Numbered from the stretch's first letter, positions 17,583 to 26,463 are shown. The stretch is 64,000 bases of DNA from Hyphomicrobiaceae bacterium (GCA_022842785.1 JALHOW010000003.1:248001-312000), one strand, 5' to 3'. Numbers and translations: made by a program. Notes: generated from the sequence alone by a model not told the origin.

Positions 17583-18461
17583 GTGGCTATCCAGGGAACG
17601 CTATCCCGTCGTGCGCTACTTGGCTCCGTGACAGCAGCAGTGCTGCCGCTTGTCCGAAATGCCAAAGCGGCTGAACCGTTACGATTCGGGTTGACCCCCG
17701 TATTTCTCGTCTCCGACCTCGCATTACTCGCGGGGCTACAGCGCTATCTTGAAGCCGCAACGGGGCGCGGCGTGCAACTCGTTATGCGGCGGACCTATCA
17801 GGAGATCACAGCGCTCCTGGTTTCGCGCCAGCTCGATGCCGCTTGGATCTGTGGCTATCCGTTCGTCGCCTACCGCAATGATCTCTCGCTGGTCGCAGTG
17901 CCTCTATGGAAAGGGCAAGCTCTCTATCAAAGTTATCTCATCGCTCACCGGTCTCATCCGGCGAGAGGACTTGGCGACCTCAGAGACACAATCCATGCGT
18001 TCTCCGATCCGGATAGCAATTCCGGCTTCCTCGTGACGCGGGCGGCACTGGCAGCACAAGGCGAGGTGCCGGGCGACTTTTTCAAGCGCACGTTCTTCAC
18101 CTACGGCCATCGCAATGTTATCCGCGCTGTTGCCACAGGCCTTGCAACAAGCGGCAGCGTCGATGGCTATGTCTATGAGGTCTTGCGCGAAGTCGAGCCA
18201 TCGCTCGTCGAGGCCGCACACGTAGTCGCGCGATCAGAATGGCTGGGCTTTCCGCCGATCGCTTGTGCTGCGCGATCGGAAAAAACAGAAAAGGTTGCTG
18301 AGCTTCGTCGTGCGCTTCTTGGTATGCATGGTGACCCGACCGGCAGGGAAGTGCTGTCCATGCTGAAGCTCGACAAATTCGGCGAGGCTGAAGCGGGCCT
18401 CTATGACGGCATCGCACGACGCATGCTGGAGGTATCCAGGTTGCCCCAAGAAAAGCGTTAG
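17583..18461 (+). CDS. PhnD/AioX-like periplasmic binding protein (sensor component)
   Basis: About 292 residues. A twin-arginine leader (SRRALLGSVTAAVLPL) is followed by a periplasmic binding protein of the PhnD-like (phosphate/phosphite/phosphonate) group, e.g. LRFGLTPVFLVSDLALLAGL and LDAAWICGYPFVAY. No ABC permease or ATPase genes are nearby; instead a histidine kinase and sigma-54 regulator follow. This matches AioX, which binds As(III) and signals through AioS. The Cys in WICGYPF is a candidate arsenite ligand, but I cannot confirm that it aligns with the AioX cysteine. GTG 17583 has GGAGGAG 9 nt upstream; GTG 17565 is an alternative. Phosphite or an oxyanion of sulfur are other possible ligands. 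Confidence 0.82.
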   Translation: MAIQGTLSRRALLGSVTAAVLPLVRNAKAAEPLRFGLTPVFLVSDLALLAGLQRYLEAATGRGVQLVMRRTYQEITALLVSRQLDAAWICGYPFVAYRNDLSLVAVPLWKGQALYQSYLIAHRSHPARGLGDLRDTIHAFSDPDSNSGFLVTRAALAAQGEVPGDFFKRTFFTYGHRNVIRAVATGLATSGSVDGYVYEVLREVEPSLVEAAHVVARSEWLGFPPIACAARSEKTEKVAELRRALLGMHGDPTGREVLSMLKLDKFGEAEAGLYDGIARRMLEVSRLPQEKR

Positions 18462-18495
18462 GTGTCCGGGCGTCGGTGAGGAGCAGCAGCGTTCA

Positions 18496-19932
18496 ATGCG
18501 ACGTTATTTGCGCAAGGCGCTTCATGAACCGGGCCTGTCGATCCCGCTGATGGTAGCGGGGATGATGATATTGACGTCGGTGATCGTCTCGAAACTGGTC
18601 CTTGATAGGCTGGCAGAAACTCAACAGACGCATTTCCGCCAACTGACCGGGGCCTTTCTCGACGGTCTTTCCACAGCATTGCACCCCTATCTTCTGAGGC
18701 GAGAGCCATGGGAGGTCTATGACGGCATCGATCGCGCCCGTGCGCGTTACTCAGGAATTGAGAGCCGTTTGGTACTCGCAGTTCTCTCCGATGAGACAGT
18801 ATTGGCAGCTTCAGATCCGATCCGCTTTCCCTACGCGTCGCGAGCACCGGCATTCTCGCGCTATGAACCTGGCAGCGAGTCACTAGACACGTTAGAGCCA
18901 ACCGTATGGGTGCATCGCGAGATCAGGGAGGGGGGCGCACGAGTGGGGCGTCTTGCCGCTGAAATCGACGTTCGCCAGTTGCAGCAAGTCCGTCAAGAGA
19001 CCTTGCGAAACCTCATCCTCTTCAACACGACTCTCACCTTGATCTTCGCGGCAGTAGGATGGCTTGTTGTCCGTCGCACCATGTATCCTCTGCTGCATCT
19101 ATCTGAACTTCTCGCCCAATCGGGGGATGGAAGACTCGAGCCGATCGGTCGACCCGATCTGCCGCCTGCTGATACCGACGTCGGTCGCGCCTACCGTCGC
19201 TACAATGCGGCCGCACAAGCAATTGCTGAGCGCGAGGCGCTCTTACACAGGCTGGCCGAGGAGGAGCGACGTGCCCTGATCGGTCGGTATGCGTCGGCGA
19301 TGGCGCACGAGGTCAACAACCCACTGGGTGGCCTGTTCAACGCCGTGCAGATGATTCAACGTCACGGAGACGATCGAGAACAGCGGCTCAAGGCCGCTCG
19401 CCTCATCGAGCGCGGACTCATGGGAATTCACAACATCGTCCGGGCGACGTTGATGACATGGCGCGGCGAGGCTGACGTCCGGACGCTGACCTCGGCCGAC
19501 GTCGAAGACGTTCGTCAGCTCATTGCGAGCGAGGCTGCACGGCGTGAAATCGATCTCGATTGGCATGTGGCGGGCCCCGAGGAATATAGCGTTCCAGCAC
19601 AAGCTTTCCGGCAGATCGCGCTCAATCTCCTGCTCAACGCTTGCGCCGCGACACCACCAGGCGGGCACGTTCATTGTGGTATCGCTGCCAGCGGAGGAGG
19701 CCTCAAGTTGACCGTGCGTGACAACGGGCCGGGTATGCCGGCTGATGCTCGTGCTACTCTGCTCGGACAGGAGGAGTCGGCAGGGGCGGCAATAGGTTTG
19801 GGGCTCTGGTCGGTTTCCAGATTGTCACAATCTCTGGGTGGTCGGATTGAGATCGCCGGACCACCTGGTGCCACGGTGATTGTCGAGTTTCCCACCCGCA
19901 ATGATGACCTGAGGATAAGAGCCGTTGCCTGA
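18496..19932 (+). CDS. Sensor histidine kinase, AioS-like position
   Basis: A 478-residue membrane kinase. The first membrane helix is near residues 15-36 and the second near 173-193, enclosing a periplasmic domain of about 135 residues that could dock the binding protein. Then come a linker, the phosphoacceptor His271 (AMAHEVNNPLGGL), an N-box (LNLLLNACAATP) and the G1 box DNGPGMP. The H-box and NNPL form are typical of NtrB-like kinases that pair with sigma-54 regulators. It follows the binding-protein gene after 34 bp and overlaps the regulator gene. Confidence 0.9.
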   Translation: MRRYLRKALHEPGLSIPLMVAGMMILTSVIVSKLVLDRLAETQQTHFRQLTGAFLDGLSTALHPYLLRREPWEVYDGIDRARARYSGIESRLVLAVLSDETVLAASDPIRFPYASRAPAFSRYEPGSESLDTLEPTVWVHREIREGGARVGRLAAEIDVRQLQQVRQETLRNLILFNTTLTLIFAAVGWLVVRRTMYPLLHLSELLAQSGDGRLEPIGRPDLPPADTDVGRAYRRYNAAAQAIAEREALLHRLAEEERRALIGRYASAMAHEVNNPLGGLFNAVQMIQRHGDDREQRLKAARLIERGLMGIHNIVRATLMTWRGEADVRTLTSADVEDVRQLIASEAARREIDLDWHVAGPEEYSVPAQAFRQIALNLLLNACAATPPGGHVHCGIAASGGGLKLTVRDNGPGMPADARATLLGQEESAGAAIGLGLWSVSRLSQSLGGRIEIAGPPGATVIVEFPTRNDDLRIRAVA

Positions 19933-21244
19933 ACGCGGACCGATCGTGGGTATAGTCGAGGACGATCCCATTATGGGCGAGTCTCTTGTCGACTGGTTTC
20001 GTGTTGAAGGCTGGACGCCAGTGTGGTGGCGCAACGGGGGCGAGGCGATCATCGCACTCCCCACACTTCAGCCGGATGTGCTCATCTGCGATATTCGTCT
20101 TCCCGATATGACGGGCGAGGATGTTCTGCGCGAGATGGGAGCGCGCCTCGGCAGAGTGCCGATTGTATTCATCACCGGCTTTGGCGACATCTCGCAAGCC
20201 GTTCGCCTAGTTCAGGGCGGTGCTATCGACTACATCACGAAGCCTTTTGATGCCGAGGAGCTGATCAAGCGTCTGACTGCCCTGGTCGGTGCGCGTCAGG
20301 CGGCAGTCGGTGCAAAGCTTGGGCAGGCGCCGGCCATAGTCGAGGTGGAGAGGACGCTGCAGCGTATAGCTCCGCTCGAGTCGACCGTGTTTCTGAGAGG
20401 ACCAAGCGGATCCGGCAAAGAAGTGGCGGCCCGCTTCCTGCACACGCAAAGTCCGCGGGCGAAATTGCCGTTCCTCGCGGTGAATTGCGCCGCAATCCCA
20501 AAAGAGCTGCTCGAAAGCGAGGTCTTTGGCCACGAGAAGGGCGCCTTCACCGGTGCGCACATCCGCCACGAAGGTTTTGTGGAACGGGTTGGAGCTGGAA
20601 CGCTGTTCCTCGATGAAGTCGGTGAACTACCGCTCGACTTGCAAGCTAAGCTTCTACGGCTACTCGAAGGCCGCACTTTTCTGCGCGTCGGCGGCGATCG
20701 GCAGCTTCACTTTCGCGCGCGCGTCGTCGCGGCGACAAATGCCGATATCGAAGCGCGCATCGTCGCCCGCACCTTTCGCGAAGATCTCTACTTCCGCTTG
20801 GCCGTCATTCCTGTTGATTTGCCGGCATTGCGGGATCGACAAGAGGACATTGTCCCACTTGCCCGCCGCTTTGTCAGTGAGCACGCCACGGCGTTCGGTC
20901 GCGAGCTCCGAGGAATTTCACCACAGGCGGAAGTTGCACTTCGGGACCATGAATGGCCTGGCAACATCCGAGAGCTGCGCAATCGCGTCGAACGGGCCGT
21001 CGCGCTCGCGGACGGCAACTGGCTGACATCAGCGGATTTCTTTCCCGAGCACGCTTCGGGCCGGAGCCTGCGCAAGCCCGACGTGTCGTCGCTCGCCGAT
21101 GCACGGGATGCAGCAGAGCGACGCATGATCGAGATCGCGCTGGTTCAGAGCAATGGCGACGTTGAGCAGGCTGCAGCCATCCTCCAGGTTTCGAGGTCGA
21201 CCATGTTCGCCAAAATCAGGAAGCTTGGTGTGCGCGCATCGTAA
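19925..21244 (+). CDS. Sigma-54-dependent response regulator (NtrC/AioR type)
   Basis: A 439-residue activator with three domains. The receiver domain is residues 1-125 (phosphoacceptor Asp56 in CDIRLPDMTG). The AAA+ domain has Walker A GPSGSGKE and the sigma-54-contacting GAFTGA loop (EKGAFTGAHIRHEG), with DEVGELPLDLQAKLLRLLE following. A Fis-type helix-turn-helix ends the protein (NGDVEQAAAILQVSRSTMFAKIRK). The start appears to be TTG at 19925, with GAGG upstream, overlapping the kinase stop by 8 bp. It should act at the sigma-54 promoter at 21334, just downstream of its own stop codon. Confidence 0.95.
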   Translation: MPERGPIVGIVEDDPIMGESLVDWFRVEGWTPVWWRNGGEAIIALPTLQPDVLICDIRLPDMTGEDVLREMGARLGRVPIVFITGFGDISQAVRLVQGGAIDYITKPFDAEELIKRLTALVGARQAAVGAKLGQAPAIVEVERTLQRIAPLESTVFLRGPSGSGKEVAARFLHTQSPRAKLPFLAVNCAAIPKELLESEVFGHEKGAFTGAHIRHEGFVERVGAGTLFLDEVGELPLDLQAKLLRLLEGRTFLRVGGDRQLHFRARVVAATNADIEARIVARTFREDLYFRLAVIPVDLPALRDRQEDIVPLARRFVSEHATAFGRELRGISPQAEVALRDHEWPGNIRELRNRVERAVALADGNWLTSADFFPEHASGRSLRKPDVSSLADARDAAERRMIEIALVQSNGDVEQAAAILQVSRSTMFAKIRKLGVRAS

Positions 21245-21247
21245 TGC

Positions 21248-21296
21248 GAGTCCAGATATTCGGACAGAGCCTACCACGAATCCAACTCTTCGGACT
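21248..21296 (+). promoter_or_regulatory. Two tandem 19-bp upstream activator repeats
   Basis: GAGTCCAGATATTCGGACA (21248-21266) and GAATCCAACTCTTCGGACT (21278-21296) match at 14 of 19 positions and are spaced 30 bp apart, about three helical turns. Each has partial dyad symmetry (TCC with GGA arms). They start 4 bp after the response regulator's stop codon and lie 38-87 bp before the -24 element. This is the expected place for binding sites of an NtrC-type activator. Confidence 0.78.
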
Positions 21297-21333
21297 CAGC
21301 ACCCGTCAAGTGCCGAGAAAATCGGGCGTACTC

Positions 21334-21349
21334 TGGCATAGACCTTGCT
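21334..21349 (+). promoter_or_regulatory. Sigma-54 (-24/-12) promoter
   Basis: TGGCATAGACCTTGCT has the invariant GG (21335-21336) and GC (21347-21348) with exactly 10 bp between, and matches the consensus TGGCAC-N5-TTGC(A/T) at all key positions except the sixth and seventh. Transcription would begin near 21360, giving a leader of about 40 nt before the ATG at 21400. It sits between the sigma-54 activator gene and the molybdoenzyme gene. Confidence 0.9.
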
Positions 21350-21399
21350 CCCTTAACCATCGTTCGGGCTGATCGGCAGCACACACGGTGGAGGGACGC

Positions 21400-22767
21400 A
21401 TGTCAGAAGAAAAGCATCGCGCGCGCGACGACGCACTGGTTAGCGATGTGCTGAAGAACGGAACCAACCTTGATCGCCGCAGTTTGTTCGTATCTGCCGC
21501 CGCGTTTGGCGCCGCCGCGACCGTTGCTCCCGCGTTTGCGCAGCAGCCTGCATCGCCTCCTGCGCCGAGCGCAGCACCGGCTGCGCCGGCTCGCAGAGCC
21601 ATCGTCAAAGACGACAGCCGCGTGCTTAACATCGGTGCGACCGTGCGCTCGGGCAACTACTGGAACTTCTCGACCTTCATGACACCGGTCGAAGAGTTCT
21701 ATGTTCGCAACCACTATCCCACGCCGACTGTCGTGCAGAAGCCAGAGCTGGCGCGCGATCAGTGGAAGCTCAAAATCCATGGCTCGAGCGTCGAGAGACC
21801 GCTAGAACTCACGTACGAAGATCTGCTGAAGCTTCCATCGCGGACGATCATCGCCACTATGGAATGCCACGGCAATGGTCGCACGCTGTTCTGGGAGCAG
21901 GGAGGCTTCACCGGACAGGATGTTGCCGGTGGGAACTGGGTAATGGGCGCCGTCGGACAGGCCGAATGGCGCTATGTCCCGATGAGCGAGATTTTTGCCC
22001 GCGTTGGGATCAAACCCAACGCAAAGACAGTGCTGTTCTGGTCGGGCATTGATGGCAACGACATGGGGAGACCAATGCCCTATTCGGATGTCGTCGCCCA
22101 GCAGAACGATATGGGCATCTGCTACGCCATGAATGGCAACCCGCTCACCGAGGACCACGGGATGCCGGTCCGCGCGGTCGTGCCGGGCTGGGGTGGTACC
22201 GCGTCGATCAAATGGCTGACGGAGATACGCATCACCGACAAGCGCGTCTGGTGCCGCCTCAATACGAAGGGAGAGGTCTATCTCGGCCCGAGCTACGGGG
22301 CACCTGAGCACGCGGCAGACGATGAGTTCATTGGTGTGACGGCTGCCGATATCAAAGGACCGATGGTTACGTGGATGCCGCCGAAGTCGTTCATCACCGT
22401 GCCGCTGGTGATCGACAAGTCGCCGTCTCTACCGGCCAACTATCCTCTCAAGAAGGGCGAGCTACCAAAGCTGGCCGCGGGAGCGCAGACCATGCGTGGC
22501 TATGCCTGGGCTCCTCAGCATGGCGTCAAGCAGGTCGAGTATCGCATCGACGGCGGTGCATGGCAGATGGCGACGATCCGGCCGCCGAACCTTGGCAAGT
22601 ACACGTGGGTCCGATTTGAGTTTCCGTGGAACGCCGCTGCAGGCGAGCACGTGATCGAGACACGCACCACGGACAACGCCGGCACCGCGCAACCCGAAGC
22701 CATCCCGGTCAATCATCTTGGAATGGCGAACTGGTCGATCCCGAAGTTCCGGATCGCCGTCGCCTGA
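21400..22767 (+). CDS. Sulfite-oxidase-family molybdoenzyme (SoxC/SorA-like)
   Basis: A 455-residue periplasmic enzyme. The Tat leader is LDRRSLFVSAAAFGAAAT (twin Arg at 26-27), with a cleavage site near AFAQQ. The molybdopterin-binding domain contains the Mo-ligand cysteine in MECHGNGR (Cys156), where most relatives have MECAGNGR or similar. A C-terminal dimerisation domain follows (GYAWAPQHGVKQVEYRIDGG ... HVIETRTTDNAGTAQP). The family oxidises sulfite, or in SoxC acts on Sox-bound sulfane. The next gene, a dihaem cytochrome, is the likely electron acceptor. Strong Shine-Dalgarno GGAGGGA. Placement behind an AioXSR-like cassette and beside ars genes leaves the true substrate open. Confidence 0.9.
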   Translation: MSEEKHRARDDALVSDVLKNGTNLDRRSLFVSAAAFGAAATVAPAFAQQPASPPAPSAAPAAPARRAIVKDDSRVLNIGATVRSGNYWNFSTFMTPVEEFYVRNHYPTPTVVQKPELARDQWKLKIHGSSVERPLELTYEDLLKLPSRTIIATMECHGNGRTLFWEQGGFTGQDVAGGNWVMGAVGQAEWRYVPMSEIFARVGIKPNAKTVLFWSGIDGNDMGRPMPYSDVVAQQNDMGICYAMNGNPLTEDHGMPVRAVVPGWGGTASIKWLTEIRITDKRVWCRLNTKGEVYLGPSYGAPEHAADDEFIGVTAADIKGPMVTWMPPKSFITVPLVIDKSPSLPANYPLKKGELPKLAAGAQTMRGYAWAPQHGVKQVEYRIDGGAWQMATIRPPNLGKYTWVRFEFPWNAAAGEHVIETRTTDNAGTAQPEAIPVNHLGMANWSIPKFRIAVA

Positions 22768-22867
22768 GCGATCGGCAAAAAGCACGCATCTGACATTGAG
22801 CATCTGCGGGGTTCGGCAGTGCCGAAGCCCGCAGTTCTTTTCGACTTAGTACGTCACGAGGAACTCG

Positions 22868-23614
22868 ATGAGAAAGTTGCTGAGCGCACTGGCCCTCCTC
22901 GTTACCGCCAGTGCGCCCCTGAGCGCCACCGAAAGCGCGCAAGTGGCAAATGGCAAGACGCTCTACGGTCAGTTCTGTCAGCGCTGCCATGGCGCCGATG
23001 GACAACGCGGAGAGGGAACGCGGACGCCTATATGGGGTGAGGGGGCGCCGAAGGACAAGTTTGCGACAGTCCAGCAGCTGTTCGAGTACCTCCAGTTCCT
23101 CATGCCGTTCGACAAACCGGAGTCCGTTACTGACGCACAGCGTTGGGACATCATCGCCTACATAATGGTCCAGCATGGCGTCATAAAACCGAACGATACG
23201 GTAGACCCGGACAAAGCCACGGCGATTACCATCAAGCCGCCGAGCGGAGCTGCAGTTCAGGCCCAGCCTGCGCCGGCGAACGGGGATGCAGCCCTCGCTT
23301 CTGCGGAATCTGGACAAGAGATCTTCAAGCAATGTCGCTCGTGTCATGAAGTCGGGCCAGACGCCAAGCACCGCCAGGGCCCGGCCCTCAATGCAATAGT
23401 CGGGCGCAAGGCGGGAACGTACGACGGCTTTTCTTACTCTCCGGCAAACCGTGCTGCGGGCGAGAAGGGACTGATCTGGACCGAGGTCGAACTCTCGAGC
23501 TACTTGACGAGCCCGCGCAAATACATGCCGGGAAACCGCATGGCCTTTGTGGGCCTCCCAGATGAGCGAGATCGCGCCGATCTGATCGCTTACCTGAAAC
23601 GCTTTTCCAAGTAG
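22868..23614 (+). CDS. Dihaem c-type cytochrome (SoxD/SorB-like)
   Basis: A 248-residue secreted protein. After a signal peptide (residues 1-20) come two class I cytochrome c domains with haem sites CQRCH (37-41) and CRSCH (156-160), each with a distal Met region (FLMPFDKPE; YMPGNRMAFVG). A Pro/Ala linker joins them. SoxD is a similar dihaem partner of SoxC, though longer. It lies 100 bp after the molybdoenzyme gene with no promoter evident between, so it probably shares the sigma-54 transcript and accepts electrons from that enzyme. Confidence 0.9.
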   Translation: MRKLLSALALLVTASAPLSATESAQVANGKTLYGQFCQRCHGADGQRGEGTRTPIWGEGAPKDKFATVQQLFEYLQFLMPFDKPESVTDAQRWDIIAYIMVQHGVIKPNDTVDPDKATAITIKPPSGAAVQAQPAPANGDAALASAESGQEIFKQCRSCHEVGPDAKHRQGPALNAIVGRKAGTYDGFSYSPANRAAGEKGLIWTEVELSSYLTSPRKYMPGNRMAFVGLPDERDRADLIAYLKRFSK

Positions 23615-23670
23615 CACCACCGCGAGGTTTCTGCGCGTCGTGAGATAAAATGGCCAGCGCAGGCCTTGCC

Positions 23671-23964
23671 TCAGACGTATTTCCTATCCGCTGAGATCGT
23701 TGAAAGCGCTTCAATGATGCGACACTTGCCCACGATCTCACGGTCGCATTGTGTAATCATGTTGTTCAGCTCACGCCGCAGGGCGCGAAGATCGGCGATC
23801 TTGCGATCTACCTCGGCGAGATGAGCCTTGCTATCGTATCAATGGCCTCACATGGGCTGGCGCGGTCGTCTGAAAGATCGAGTAGCGCGCGGATCGAGCG
23901 AGAAGCCCAGATCCCGCGACCGGCGGATGAAACTCGGTCTGCCCAGATGCAGCCGTCCATAGGC
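23671..23964 (-). pseudogene. MerR-family regulator remnant
   Basis: In three frames, the minus strand spells a MerR-type metal regulator lacking its first third. The pieces are YGRLHLGRPSFIRRSRDLG with FSLD, then IRALLDLSDDRASPCEAIDTIA, then LAEVDRKIADLRALRRELNN with MITQCDREIVGKCRIIEALS. Two frameshifts separate the pieces, and the N-terminal DNA-binding helix is gone. The Cys-x8-Cys-type tail suggests a Zn/Cd/Pb-class sensor. It ends abruptly where the P-type ATPase remnant on the other strand begins. Confidence 0.8.
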
Positions 23965-23966
23965 CT

Positions 23967-24486
23967 GCCGAGCAAAACTCCAGGCACCCTCTGGGCGTAG
24001 CGATCGTAGCAGCTGCCAAAGAGCGCAAACTTGAGATCCCCCGTTCCTACGGCGAGAGCCTTGCCAAGGCAGGCAAAGCGGTGATCACACGGCACCTATT
24101 GCCATGGTCGGAGATGGCATCAACGACGCTCCCGCTCTGGCGGCCGCGTCTGTTGGCATTGCCATGGGTGGGGGTACAGACGTGGCATTAGAAACAGCCG
24201 ATGCAGCCTTGCTCAAGAACTGAGTGACCGGCGTTGCAGAGCTTGTGGCACTGTCCCGTGCGACGCTCACCAACATCTGGCAGAACGTCGCGCTGGCCCT
24301 CGGCCTTAGAGGCGTATTCTCGTAACGTCAGCGGTAGGGGCTTCACCGCTCTGGATGGCAATCCTCGCGGATACTGGTGCTACGATGCTAACTACGGCTA
24401 ACGTATTGAGCCTTTTTTGCGCTTTAAGCCATGACCGCTTGGCAGAGAGAAAGCAGACATTCGAAGCATCTGCTTTGATAGTCTAG
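23967..24486 (+). pseudogene. Heavy-metal P1B-type ATPase remnant (ZntA/CadA-like)
   Basis: Pieces of a Zn/Cd/Pb-type ATPase remain. The nucleotide-binding HP motif is in AEQNSRHPLGVAIVAAAKER, then a large internal deletion. The hinge follows ([19 protein letters not shown] then [20 protein letters not shown]), an in-frame stop (TGA after KN), the last membrane region (SRATLTNIWQNVALALGL, then another stop), and finally TGATMLTTANVLSLF. The whole N-terminal part, including the metal-binding, TPCP and DKTGT regions, is missing. Paired with the divergent merR remnant, it is the relic of a merR-zntA unit. Confidence 0.85.
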
Positions 24487-24556
24487 CATTTCCGATGGGG
24501 GCGTCGGCAATGCCTCTCGAATCCGACACGCTTGATTGTTCGCCGTTGCCAATCCA

Positions 24557-25612
24557 TCAATGCCCATGAGTGTGATGCATGTCGGGCACGTGCCGATGTG
24601 TATGGCTGAGCCGCTTGTGCCGATGCGGGTGGGAGTGCGCTTCGCCCGGCGGATCGTCGGCAGAATGCTCGTGCTGATGGTGCTCGTCGTGAACATGCAG
24701 ATGCTCGTGCTGCATCGGCTCATGCACGTGCTCATGCTCATGCACCTCCGTGACATGCAGCCAGACGCCGATTGCCATGAGCGCACCCGCAGCCGCGAGT
24801 TGAATTGTCAGCGGCTCACTTAGAACGATGACCGACACGGCCGCACCGAGAAACGGAGCGGTCGAGAAGTATGCGCCTGTGCGCGCCGTTCCCAGATACC
24901 TTAGAGCTCGGACGAACAGCGCCAAGCTGATGCCGTACCCGATGAATCCGACGATACCGGCGATGACCGAGGCACTGAGTGTGGGAAGGCTGCTGCCGAT
25001 CGCCAGTCCGAGTAGCAGGTTGACCGGGCCTGCCACGAGCCCCTTGATCTGGACAATCTGCAGCGGATCGGCGAGCGACACTTTTCGCGTGAGGTTATTG
25101 TCGATACCCCACGCCAGACATGCTCCCGCAATGAGAAGCGGCCCGAGCAGGCTGGAAACCGAGGGCTCACCGGACCACGCCAGCACGACTGCTCCGCCCA
25201 CAAGGAAGGCCATGCCAACGGCGATGCGCCGATCGAAGTTCTCGCGAAAGACGAACCAAGCCAGCAGCGCCGTCGCCACCCCTTCGAGGGTCAAGAGAAG
25301 AGAGGCGGTCGACGCGTCCGTTCGTGAAAGCCCTGCCATCAGGAGCACTGGCCCGGCCACGCCGCCAGCCGCGATCGCTCCGGCAAACCACGGCAAATGG
25401 TGTCTCTGCAATGGCGCTTCCGCAGGACCAGCATTAGGGAACGCATAACGGGCGACGTGCCGCAACAGACCGACGCCGATACCGGCGCCGCAATAAAGCA
25501 ACCCGGCGAGAATGGCGGGGTCAATCGCTCCGAGAAGCAGCTTCGCAGCAGGTGTCGACACGCCGAAGAGGGCAGCCGAGATCAGAGCAAGGACGACAGC
25601 ATGATAGTTCAT
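24557..25612 (-). CDS. DMT/EamA-family transporter with His-rich C-terminal tail
   Basis: A 351-residue protein. Ten membrane segments in two EamA repeats (residues 1-290) are followed by a tail of about 60 residues very rich in histidine (HEHEHVHEPMQHEHLHVHD ... HPHRHKRLSHTHRHVPDMHH). His-rich tails bind Ni, Co or Zn. The gene is divergent from a NicO-type Ni/Co transporter gene (25680), and the two likely share a promoter region. It probably handles a divalent metal, but EamA proteins have varied substrates. Confidence 0.85.
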   Translation of the reverse strand: MNYHAVVLALISAALFGVSTPAAKLLLGAIDPAILAGLLYCGAGIGVGLLRHVARYAFPNAGPAEAPLQRHHLPWFAGAIAAGGVAGPVLLMAGLSRTDASTASLLLTLEGVATALLAWFVFRENFDRRIAVGMAFLVGGAVVLAWSGEPSVSSLLGPLLIAGACLAWGIDNNLTRKVSLADPLQIVQIKGLVAGPVNLLLGLAIGSSLPTLSASVIAGIVGFIGYGISLALFVRALRYLGTARTGAYFSTAPFLGAAVSVIVLSEPLTIQLAAAGALMAIGVWLHVTEVHEHEHVHEPMQHEHLHVHDEHHQHEHSADDPPGEAHSHPHRHKRLSHTHRHVPDMHHTHGH

Positions 25613-25679
25613 GGGGTAAGGCTAATCGCTCTTTGCGGCATCGACTAGCCGCATAGGACGAGGCAACCGAAACGCACAT

Positions 25680-26393
25680 ATGCCGGATTGGCTCATTGTT
25701 CTACTGGCCCAAGCGCAAGGCGGCATCATGCGTAGCCTTGCCACCGAGGTGCGGGCGGGCGGATTTGGCGGGCTGATCTTGGCATTTGCTCTCGGAGCAA
25801 TCCACGCACTCACGCCGGGGCATGGAAAAGCGGCGTTGGTTGCCTATTTCCTCGGTCGCGACGGCAGCCTTGCGACAGGCCTGCGCGTCGCCTTGTCAGC
25901 CTCCTTGCTGCACGTCGTGTCTGGCTTCCTTGCCTTTCTGGCACTGACTTTCATTGTCGGGCAAACCGTGTCGCTGTCCGGGCGCGGCTCGCCGTGGTTC
26001 ACAATCTTCGGCTATGGTCTGATCGTATTTGCCGGCTTGCTTATGCTGTGGCAGAGCGTTCGACCACGTGGTGACCATGAACATCACCATACCGGGGCCA
26101 TCACCCTTGGCATCGGCCTCCTACCGTGCCCGCTAACCATTTCCGTTCTGGGGTTTGCGTGGATGCAGGGTACTCCGATGATGGTGCTGCTTGTTCTCAT
26201 TGCTCTTACGCTCGGTATCGCAACCACAATCGGCCTCGTTGCCTTAATTGCGATCACGTCGAGGCGGCTCGCGGGCGCAGCTCTTACCACGCACGTTCAC
26301 GGTTTCGAACGGTGGGGCCGCCTGCTTCAGGGCACCGCCGGAGCGACCATCGTTTCCATCGGGATCTATATGCTGTTCAATGCTTTAGCTTGA
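25680..26393 (+). CDS. NicO/RcnA-family nickel/cobalt exporter
   Basis: A 237-residue membrane protein with the family motifs ALGAIHALTPGHGKAALVAY (His-x5-Gly-His) and LGIGLLPCPLTISVLGFA, plus a short His patch (DHEHHH). RcnA/NicO proteins export Ni2+ and Co2+. About six to seven membrane helices are visible. It begins the plus-strand divalent-metal cluster running to 32868 and is divergent from the His-tailed DMT gene. No RcnR-type repressor is seen nearby. Confidence 0.88.
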   Translation: MPDWLIVLLAQAQGGIMRSLATEVRAGGFGGLILAFALGAIHALTPGHGKAALVAYFLGRDGSLATGLRVALSASLLHVVSGFLAFLALTFIVGQTVSLSGRGSPWFTIFGYGLIVFAGLLMLWQSVRPRGDHEHHHTGAITLGIGLLPCPLTISVLGFAWMQGTPMMVLLVLIALTLGIATTIGLVALIAITSRRLAGAALTTHVHGFERWGRLLQGTAGATIVSIGIYMLFNALA

Positions 26394-26463
26394 AACTTCA
26401 GCCGCATGTCGTCTTGTCTTGGACGCATTCCGCGGCTAACCAACCCATCCGCATGGTTTGACG

